Assembly (NCBI GenBank): GCA_903856995.1
Contig: CAIODK010000371.1
Location: forward strand, 1 to 14,159
Source: an uncultured Burkholderiales bacterium
GTDB taxonomy: Bacteria; Pseudomonadota; Gammaproteobacteria; Burkholderiales; Burkholderiaceae_C
Length of the DNA: 14,159 nucleotides
Direction of reading: 5' to 3'
The notes below the pieces were generated by a model. It saw only the letters and a program-made list of their open reading frames with translations, searched no databases and was not told the origin of the DNA. Shown here piece by piece: positions 6,076-11,880 of the stretch; position 1 is the stretch's first letter; the number at the start of each line of letters is the position of its first letter. Position numbers and translations under genes: made by a program.

Positions 6076-6714
6076 ATGAACGACATTGCCCACCTCCGCA
6101 AAAGTTACGAACGCGCCGAACTGAACGAGGCAGCTTCGGCAGCCGACCCGATGCTGCAATTTGACCAATGGCTCAAAGAAGCCATTGCCAGTGAAGTGCC
6201 AGAGCCCAACGCCATGACTTTGGCCACCGTGAGTAGCGATTTGCGCCCCAGCACCCGCGTGGTGCTCATCAAAGGTTACGACGCGCGCGGCATCGTGTGG
6301 TTCACCAACTACGCCAGCCGCAAAGGCCAGCAATTGGCTGGCAACCCGTTTGCTGCCTTGCAGTTCCACTGGGTCGAATTAGAGCGCGTGGTGCGCATCG
6401 AGGGCCGCGTGGAAAAAGTCAGCGACGCCGAAAGCGACGACTACTTCAACAGCCGTCCACTCGACTCTCGCATTGGTGCATGGGCTAGCCCGCAAAGCCA
6501 AGTGATTGATGGGCGCGGCACCTTGGTCGCCAACGCCGCCAAATATGGCGCTAAATTTTTACTGCAACCACCGCGTCCACCCCACTGGGGAGGCTACCGA
6601 TTGGTGCCTGAGCAATGGGAGTTTTGGCAAGGCCGCAAGAGCCGTTTGCATGACCGCTTGCGTTACCGCCAAACGGCGGAAGGTGCTTGGATACGCGAAC
6701 GACTCGCGCCATAA
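6076..6714 (+). CDS. pdxH: Pyridoxamine/pyridoxine 5'-phosphate oxidase
   Basis: This 212-residue FMN enzyme oxidises pyridoxine- and pyridoxamine-5'-phosphate to pyridoxal-5'-phosphate, the last step of vitamin B6 synthesis and salvage. Signature segments appear in order: the FMN-binding strands RVVLIKGYD and FTNYASRKGQQL, then RPLDSRIGAWASPQS, and the C-terminal family motif including PPHWGGYRLVPEQWEFWQG and RLHDRLRYR, ending close to ERLAP. Length is close to E. coli PdxH (218 residues). There is no obvious Shine-Dalgarno, but the ATG gives the expected N-terminus (LRKSYERAELNE). It is a single-gene unit: divergent from the HiPIP gene and followed within two bases by a strong terminator. 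Confidence 0.97.
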   Translation: MNDIAHLRKSYERAELNEAASAADPMLQFDQWLKEAIASEVPEPNAMTLATVSSDLRPSTRVVLIKGYDARGIVWFTNYASRKGQQLAGNPFAALQFHWVELERVVRIEGRVEKVSDAESDDYFNSRPLDSRIGAWASPQSQVIDGRGTLVANAAKYGAKFLLQPPRPPHWGGYRLVPEQWEFWQGRKSRLHDRLRYRQTAEGAWIRERLAP

Positions 6715-6715
6715 A

Positions 6716-6743
6716 ACAAAAGCGGCACTTAGGCCGCTTTTGT
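6716..6743. terminator. Bidirectional rho-independent terminator between pdxH and the TonB receptor gene
   Basis: A perfect 11-base-pair stem, ACAAAAGCGGC (6716-6726) with GCCGCTTTTGT (6733-6743), encloses a 6-base loop. The GC-rich core is flanked by A and T tracts, giving a U-run in either direction. It starts two bases after the pdxH stop and lies 18 bases beyond the end of the convergent TonB receptor gene, so it can end both transcripts. Confidence 0.88.
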
Positions 6744-6761
6744 CATGGGTGCTGCTGAAAC

Positions 6762-8876
6762 TTAAAAGCTCACTTGAGCGCCAACCTTCAAGCTACGCCC
6801 TGCGATAGGCGGCGCGTTGTCACGCATAGTTTGCGTCAGCACTGACGTTGATGAATACGCCAGCTTGTTGGTGAGGTTGTCGAGCTTGGCAAACAACAGC
6901 CAATGCGTCGGGCCGCTGTGGGTGTGATAGTTCAGGCCCGCGTTCCACAGCGTGTGACCGGCGGAGGTGATGCCTGGGTCAGTGCCGTTGTTGGGTACGC
7001 GGTTTTGAGCAGCGGTATGCATGAAACCAAAACGTGCACCCCACGCGTTGCGTGACCACACTGCGTCAGCACCCACACGCATGGGGGCGATGCGGGGCAT
7101 GGGGCTGTTGTGGGTCAAGTCTTGGGCGCGCACCACGTCGGCACGCAGCTCAAGGTCCATCGCACCATGTGCACCGTTGGATGTCAACAGGGCATCTTGG
7201 CCTGCCACCATGCGGATTTTCGCGGTGGATTCGATGCCATAGAAACGGGCGCGGACACCTTCGAATTGATAAGTTGGCAGACCATTTGTATCGAAGCCCA
7301 TCGATTGCAAAGATATGTAATTGGCAAACTGCGAAGCAAATCCAGTGATGCCAAATTTGTGCGCACCTTGTTTCCACTCGCTGCCCACATCGAGCTGCGT
7401 GCCCTTTTCTAAACCATTGTTGGGCTGACCAATTTCGTAAGTGCCCGTTGCTGCATGCTCACCGTGTGCAAACAACTCATAGTCTTTAGGTGCACGTTGA
7501 CTAGCGCTGAGGTTGGTCGAGAGCTGCCATCCGTTTTTCGCCTCACCTTGACGTAAGTTACGCATAGCGCCAAAGGCAAAACTCATGGGTTTGAATTTCT
7601 GACTTTGCGCAGGAATATCCGCGAGCGGGCCGCTGTCCTCGAAAGACTGCACCTGCACATGTTCCGCACGCGCACCTGCACTCAGTTGACCCCAACTGGT
7701 TTTCAGGACTTGGTAGGTAAACAAGCCTGTGTTTTGGGTGCGACTGGGTGGCAACAGTGCGACAGCACCTGCACTGTCGCGTGCTTGCACATCACTGCGC
7801 TCATTTTGAATACCAACAATACCTTCAAGCTGCATGCCATTGCTTAACTGAATGGCGCGTTGGCGGCCGTCCAAACGGAATTCATGGCCCTTGTTGTCAA
7901 AGCGGGTGCCAGTCGTTGCTGCAGGCGTTTCGTATTCCGTATGCGTGTAGCGCGTGTGACCGAGTTGGAACTTCACATCTTGAAACGCACCCACGTCGCG
8001 CAACAAGCCTTCCATCACATGGTGTCGACGCAGCATGCCGATGCGTACCGTGGGCTCAGCCACCGTGCCGTAGGTGCTGCGGTATTCACTGGTGGATAAG
8101 CCTAAATAACCACGGTCAAACAACAGCGTGCCACCCACCCCGCCACCTTTGCTGTTGCTGGCCGAGTTGCACACGCGGCGACCGTTCGGAGTTGCGGCAA
8201 GACCTTCTCCGCAATTCATGTCTTTGGGCACGCGCAAGTTTTGAGTGCTGCGGTCAAACGCATCCACATGCAGCACAAATTTGTCATTGCCCGCCTCCAC
8301 CATCGCGCCTGTGCTGCGCTCGTCGACTGCGCCGCCGGCACGCACTTCGGCTTTGCCCATCACACCGCCTTTGGCGTCAAATGTGCGCTCGCGTGCAATG
8401 CGGTTGTCGATCACGTTCACCACGCCGCCAATGGCACTGCCGCCATACAGCAAGGTAGCGGGGCCACGCAGCACTTCGATGCGCTCGGTTATGAGGGGGT
8501 CAATCGGCACAGCATGGTCGTTGCTCAGGCCTGACACATCCATGTTGGCCCCGCTGTTTTGCAAGATGCGAATGCGGTCGCCGTCCATGCCACGAATGAC
8601 GGGACGACCCACATTGGGGCCATACGAGCTGTTGGCAATGCCTGGCAAGTTGTCGAGTGTTTCGCCCAAGGTGCTGCTTTGGCGCTGTGTGAGAGCTGCG
8701 CCCGACAGCTGCTGGGCAGGCACCATCAAATCGCTGCGCTCAAGCGAGCGTGCGGTGATCGTCACTTCATCCAAATGGTGGGCATCTTCCATTTGTGCCC
8801 AAGCATTGCCAAGGGTGATGGAGAGAAATGAATAAGCAGCAGCAGCCACGGCGCTGCGTTGAAAAACGTGTGTCAT
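6762..8876 (-). CDS. TonB-dependent outer-membrane receptor, ZnuD-like
   Basis: This 704-residue receptor imports a scarce ligand across the outer membrane using TonB-ExbBD energy. A signal peptide (cleavage about AWA-Q, residues 27/28) is followed by a TonB box, DEVTITA (36-42). The plug domain includes TLGETLDNLPGI, RPVIRGMDGDRIRIL (91-105) and IEVLRGPATLLYGGSAIGGVVNVID (133-157, given as a span). The 22-strand-type barrel ends with a terminal Phe (VGAQVSF). ELFAHGEHAATGTYEIG and the C-terminal KLDNLTNKLAY resemble neisserial ZnuD, a zinc receptor, from memory of that sequence. C222 and C236 may form a disulfide in an extracellular loop. The start at 8876 has AGGA 8 bases upstream; an ATG at 8897 is less likely. 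A 14-base palindrome lies in its leader. The ligand (zinc, another metal or a chelate) is inferred. Confidence 0.9.
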   Translation of the reverse strand: MTHVFQRSAVAAAAYSFLSITLGNAWAQMEDAHHLDEVTITARSLERSDLMVPAQQLSGAALTQRQSSTLGETLDNLPGIANSSYGPNVGRPVIRGMDGDRIRILQNSGANMDVSGLSNDHAVPIDPLITERIEVLRGPATLLYGGSAIGGVVNVIDNRIARERTFDAKGGVMGKAEVRAGGAVDERSTGAMVEAGNDKFVLHVDAFDRSTQNLRVPKDMNCGEGLAATPNGRRVCNSASNSKGGGVGGTLLFDRGYLGLSTSEYRSTYGTVAEPTVRIGMLRRHHVMEGLLRDVGAFQDVKFQLGHTRYTHTEYETPAATTGTRFDNKGHEFRLDGRQRAIQLSNGMQLEGIVGIQNERSDVQARDSAGAVALLPPSRTQNTGLFTYQVLKTSWGQLSAGARAEHVQVQSFEDSGPLADIPAQSQKFKPMSFAFGAMRNLRQGEAKNGWQLSTNLSASQRAPKDYELFAHGEHAATGTYEIGQPNNGLEKGTQLDVGSEWKQGAHKFGITGFASQFANYISLQSMGFDTNGLPTYQFEGVRARFYGIESTAKIRMVAGQDALLTSNGAHGAMDLELRADVVRAQDLTHNSPMPRIAPMRVGADAVWSRNAWGARFGFMHTAAQNRVPNNGTDPGITSAGHTLWNAGLNYHTHSGPTHWLLFAKLDNLTNKLAYSSTSVLTQTMRDNAPPIAGRSLKVGAQVSF

Positions 8877-8884
8877 ATTAAGGT

Positions 8885-8888
8885 TCCT
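8885..8888 (-). promoter_or_regulatory. Shine-Dalgarno AGGA deciding the TonB receptor start
   Basis: On the minus strand GCAGGA ends 8 bases before the ATG at 8876, favouring that start over the ATG at 8897. A weak 5-base-pair hairpin (GAGGC/GCCTC, 8891-8908) sits just upstream. Confidence 0.65.
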
Positions 8889-8913
8889 GCGAGGCATGTG
8901 AACGCCTCATGTG

Positions 8914-8927
8914 TGTTTTGCAAAACA
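8914..8927. promoter_or_regulatory. Perfect 14-base palindrome upstream of the TonB receptor, candidate operator
   Basis: TGTTTTGCAAAACA is a perfect inverted repeat centred between 8920 and 8921, about 44 bases before the receptor ATG. The outer arms TGTT/AACA resemble those of Zur sites, but known Zur boxes have an odd centre (TGTTATA-N-TATAACA), so the regulator is not assigned. No -35/-10 pair is obvious around it. Confidence 0.45.
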
Positions 8928-8971
8928 ATGTCAGCGCGCCAGCGATCAAGCATGGCGAGCCGGCTCAGAGA

Positions 8972-9367
8972 TCAAAGCAAAACAGCAGGTGGCCCTCGGG
9001 CCGCGTAAAAGCGCTCAAATAGTGCAAAACGTTCTTGCCCCACTTCGACTTGCCACGCCTTTGGAGCGCCCACCACCACGACGTTCAAAGGTGGGTGCTG
9101 CAACACATCGGGACAGGCTTGGTCAAACAACTGACAGTCGGCCAAGTTGCTGTGTTCACCCCACAGCCGAGTCAGAACATCGGAGGCCTCCGCACTGACC
9201 AACGGCGCTTCGACGGACACGACCGCCTGCGTCCGATGGGCGTGCGCGACACGGTGCAACACCCCCATGGTTTGCACCAACACCAAGGCCGTGAGCAACA
9301 CCAGTACCGCGCGCACAAGCATGCGTCGACACACGGCCACAGGCAACCAGCGCAAGGCGTCAACCAT
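8972..9367 (-). CDS. Small exported or membrane-anchored protein of unknown function with His/Cys motifs
   Basis: This 131-residue protein has one N-terminal hydrophobic segment (LVRAVLVLLTALVLVQTMG, about residues 17-35), acting as signal peptide or anchor, so the rest is probably periplasmic. Just after it comes LHRVAHAH, then a middle HSNLADCQLFDQAC and a C-terminus ending ARGPPAVLL. The His and Cys pairs could bind metal. The layout (hydrophobic N-terminus, HRxAHA, DCQLFDQ, ARGPP tail) resembles small DUF2946-like proteins found near TonB receptors in beta-proteobacteria; this is recalled, not searched. Its ATG overlaps the msrA stop by 8 bases (ATGGTTGA), suggesting translational coupling. 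A second ATG at 9322 would remove 15 residues; neither has a good Shine-Dalgarno. The receptor gene starts 95 bases further on. Confidence 0.7.
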   Translation of the reverse strand: MVDALRWLPVAVCRRMLVRAVLVLLTALVLVQTMGVLHRVAHAHRTQAVVSVEAPLVSAEASDVLTRLWGEHSNLADCQLFDQACPDVLQHPPLNVVVVGAPKAWQVEVGQERFALFERFYAARGPPAVLL

Positions 9368-9917
9368 GCTTGACCCGGTCGGCGAAGGTCTTCATAAATT
9401 TCTGCACTTTAGGCGCCACCACAAAAGCGCAATAGCCTTGCTCTGGGTGTTGCTCAAAATAATCTTGGTGGTAGGACTCGGCAACCGTGAAGTTATGCAA
9501 GGCCTCCAACTCTGTCACCACGCGACCCGACATCGCGGCGTTGACCTCGTCCAACACATGCTGCGCCTCAGCCCGATCGGCCTCATCGCTGAGGTAGATG
9601 CCGCTTCGGTATTGCGTGCCGGCGTCGTTGCCCTGACGGTTCAACGTGGTGGGGTCGTGGATGACAAAGAAGATTTCTAACAAGGCGCGCAGGCTGATGC
9701 GCTGTGCGTCATACACCACCCTCACCACTTCGTTGTGGCCGGTATCACCCTCACACACTTGGGCGTAGGTGGGGTTCAGGGTTTGGCCATTGCAATACCC
9801 CGACGTCACATCCAACACACCCTCGACGCGCACAAACACGGCTTCGGTGCACCAAAAGCACCCCCCTCCCAAAGTGATGACCTTGGTGTCTGCGTTGCTG
9901 GCGTGGGGCTGGGTCAT
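9360..9917 (-). CDS. msrA: Peptide-methionine (S)-S-oxide reductase
   Basis: This 185-residue enzyme reduces methionine-S-sulfoxide, free or in proteins, repairing oxidative damage. The catalytic motif GCFWC (residues 19-23) supplies the nucleophile C20. Further hallmarks are PTYAQVCEGDTGHNEVV (about 49-65) containing C55, then SGIYLSDEADR, SYHQDYFEQHP and YCAFVVAPKVQKF. Unlike E. coli MsrA it has no second pair of recycling cysteines in a C-terminal tail, so the recycling scheme may differ. There is no signal peptide, so it acts in the cytoplasm. It is the first gene of a leftward unit with the small exported protein and perhaps the TonB receptor, and is divergent from tetR. Confidence 0.96.
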   Translation of the reverse strand: MTQPHASNADTKVITLGGGCFWCTEAVFVRVEGVLDVTSGYCNGQTLNPTYAQVCEGDTGHNEVVRVVYDAQRISLRALLEIFFVIHDPTTLNRQGNDAGTQYRSGIYLSDEADRAEAQHVLDEVNAAMSGRVVTELEALHNFTVAESYHQDYFEQHPEQGYCAFVVAPKVQKFMKTFADRVKHG

Positions 9918-9966
9918 AGTCTTGGATTCTAAGATTACTGTTGTCCAGCCGTCGCGGCCGGGGGGT

Positions 9967-10011
9967 TTGACCCGCCAACGACTTCAAAATTATTAACTGC
10001 TATATTAATAA
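9967..10011 (+). promoter_or_regulatory. tetR-RND operon promoter with overlapping inverted repeat (candidate TetR operator)
   Basis: TTGACC (9967-9972) and TATTAA (9991-9996) are 18 bases apart, predicting a transcript start near 10003, about 30 bases before the tetR ATG. The -10 is embedded in a perfect inverted repeat, TTATTAA-N8-TTAATAA (9990-10011), in an AT-rich patch. This is the usual place for a TetR-family autoregulatory operator. On the minus strand TTGCTA (10029-10024) and TAATAT (10007-10002), 16 bases apart, might drive msrA, so the two promoters could overlap. Confidence 0.5.
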
Positions 10012-10033
10012 CCTAACAGTCATTAGCAACCAC

Positions 10034-10699
10034 ATGAGCACAGCGTCGACCATCAACCCACAGGAGCAAACGCCCAAACGCGAGCGTCGCAAAGAAGCAC
10101 GCCCAGGCGAGTTGCTAGATGCGGCGTTGGATCTGTTTGTGGAAAAAGGTTTTTCGGCCACCCGCGTCGATGAAGTGGCGGCGCGCGCTGGGGTGTCGAA
10201 GGGCACCTTGTTTTTATACTTTCCAAGCAAAGTGGATTTATTTAAGGCGGTGGTGCGAGAAAACATTGCCCACCTGTTCCCCACTTGGAACGAGGAATTC
10301 AATGCATTCGAAGGCACGAGTGCCGAGATGTTGCGTTACGCCATGGCATCTTGGTGGGCGCGCATTGGCAAAACACGCGCCAGTGGCATTACAAAACTGG
10401 TGATGAGTGAGGCCCAGAACTTCCCCGAAATTGCTGATTTTTATCAGCAGGAAGTGATCAAACCCGGCAACGCGTTGATACGCAAAATTATCGAACGTGG
10501 CATTCAGAGCGGTGAATTTAGACCATTGGCGCTAGACCATGCGGTCTACACCGTGTTTGCACCGATGATCTTTTTGATGATGTGGAAAAACTCGATGGGC
10601 GCCTGCGCTGCATCTGCTGACATCAATGACCCAGAACAATTTCTTCAAATGCAAGTCGACGTGCTGTTGTACGGCATGGCTTCTACCAAGCCAACATGA
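10034..10699 (+). CDS. TetR/AcrR-family transcriptional repressor
   Basis: This 221-residue regulator is the probable local repressor of the efflux operon. After a charged N-terminal extension of about 25 residues comes the TetR DNA-binding domain: ELLDAALDLFVEKGF, then the helix-turn-helix TRVDEVAARAGVSKGTLFLYF, with KVDLFKAVV after it. The remaining part, about residues 75-221, is helical and variable, as expected for the ligand-binding and dimer domain. Its stop overlaps the adaptor ATG in an ATGA tetranucleotide, so the two are translationally coupled and the repressor is cotranscribed with its targets. That arrangement predicts autoregulation through the inverted repeat just upstream. 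The inducer cannot be read from sequence. Confidence 0.92.
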   Translation: MSTASTINPQEQTPKRERRKEARPGELLDAALDLFVEKGFSATRVDEVAARAGVSKGTLFLYFPSKVDLFKAVVRENIAHLFPTWNEEFNAFEGTSAEMLRYAMASWWARIGKTRASGITKLVMSEAQNFPEIADFYQQEVIKPGNALIRKIIERGIQSGEFRPLALDHAVYTVFAPMIFLMMWKNSMGACAASADINDPEQFLQMQVDVLLYGMASTKPT

Positions 10700-11859
10700 A
10701 AAATATCAAACCCCGCTGGATCGTGATGAGCGTCGTCTTACTGGCCTTACTCGGCGGTGTGTGGCGAGCCATGAACAACAAAAGCGCTCAACAAGTCGCA
10801 GCCTCGGCACCCACAGTTGTGCAAACCCAAGTCGAGTTGGCCAGCAGCGATGTGATGAAAGCTGAACTGCGTGAGATCACTCAGGGCTTAGCCGTCTCAG
10901 GCACTGTGAAGGCACTCAACTATGCCGTCATCAAAGCCCGTGTCGCCGGTGAATTGAAAGAAATTTTGGTACGCGAAGGTGACAGCGTCAAAGCCGGCCA
11001 AGTCTTGGCTCGCATCGACCCGACCGAATACCAACGGCGCTGGTCGCAAGCGCAAGAACAAGCGTTGGCAGCCAAAGCGCAGATGGAAATTGCGCAGCGC
11101 CAGTGGGGCATCAACAAAGCCTTGGTGGACCGCGGCTTTATCTCCCAAACCGCGATGGACAACTCTCTCGCCTCCTACCAAGGCGCCGTCGCCACACAAA
11201 AAGCCGCCATGGCTGGTGCGGATGTGGCACGCAAAGCCCTCGACGATGCCACGTTGCTTGCGCCCTTCGCCGGCGTGATTGCGGCGCGCACAGCGCAACC
11301 AGGTGAGCGTGTGTCGATTGATGCCAAGGTGTTGGAGTTGGTCGATCTGCGTCAACTCGAAGTGGAAGTGCCGTTAAGCCCGAGCGAGTCTCTGGATGTG
11401 CGTGTCGGCCAAATTGCCAATCTACAACTAGAAGATCGCAAAGAATTCGTGACCGCAAAAGTCAAGCGGATCAGCCCCAGCGCACAAGCAGGTAGCCGCA
11501 GTGTCTTCATTTATTTGGCGCTTGATCAGCCTGAGGGTTTGCGCCATGGTTTGTTTGCCAAAGGCACGTTGGGACTGGGCAAAAGCCAAGTGCTGGCTGT
11601 GCCTCTGTCTGCCGTGCGCACCGACCGCGCACAACCCTATGTGCAAGTGGCTGAACAAGTCGGTGATCAACTGCAAGTAGTCCAAAAAACCGTCACGTTG
11701 GGCGTGCGCGGCATGGACTTGGCGCAAACGGAGGCTGAGGCAGAACCCATGGTCGGCGTGACCGGCTTGGCCGAAGGCAGCACAGTACTCAAAGGGCAAG
11801 TAGGTGCTTTGCGCGAAGGTTTGCGGGTGAAGTTCACTGCCGCTAGCGCTGCGCCTTAA
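10696..11859 (+). CDS. RND efflux periplasmic adaptor (membrane-fusion protein, HlyD/AcrA type)
   Basis: This 387-residue adaptor bridges an inner-membrane RND pump to an outer-membrane channel. An N-terminal hydrophobic segment (about residues 8-22) with no lipobox cysteine suggests a transmembrane anchor or cleaved signal rather than a lipoprotein. Next are the first lipoyl half (VIKARVAGELKEILVREGDS, 78-97), an alpha-helical hairpin (about 110-182), the second lipoyl half (LLAPFAGVIAARTAQPGERV, 187-206), and beta-barrel and membrane-proximal domains to the C-terminus. It overlaps tetR by 4 bases and the pump gene starts 21 bases after it. No outer-membrane factor gene is visible; it may lie beyond the window or a TolC-like channel may be shared. 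Confidence 0.94.
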   Translation: MKNIKPRWIVMSVVLLALLGGVWRAMNNKSAQQVAASAPTVVQTQVELASSDVMKAELREITQGLAVSGTVKALNYAVIKARVAGELKEILVREGDSVKAGQVLARIDPTEYQRRWSQAQEQALAAKAQMEIAQRQWGINKALVDRGFISQTAMDNSLASYQGAVATQKAAMAGADVARKALDDATLLAPFAGVIAARTAQPGERVSIDAKVLELVDLRQLEVEVPLSPSESLDVRVGQIANLQLEDRKEFVTAKVKRISPSAQAGSRSVFIYLALDQPEGLRHGLFAKGTLGLGKSQVLAVPLSAVRTDRAQPYVQVAEQVGDQLQVVQKTVTLGVRGMDLAQTEAEAEPMVGVTGLAEGSTVLKGQVGALREGLRVKFTAASAAP

Positions 11860-11880
11860 AAGTTAAAAACTCTTCACACT

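Noticed and set aside
7748..8458. Plus-strand open frame (236 codons) opposite the TonB receptor
   Set aside because: The Cys/Arg/His-rich composition is typical of an antisense shadow; the receptor frame explains the DNA fully.
8914..8927. Firm assignment of the palindrome as a Zur box
   Set aside because: Even-numbered centre and TTTGCAAA core differ from the TGTTATA-N-TATAACA form, so it is kept only as an unassigned operator candidate.
8957..8966. GAGCCGGCTC palindrome after the small exported protein as a terminator
   Set aside because: The repeat has no loop and no T-tract follows on either strand, so it does not look like a rho-independent terminator.
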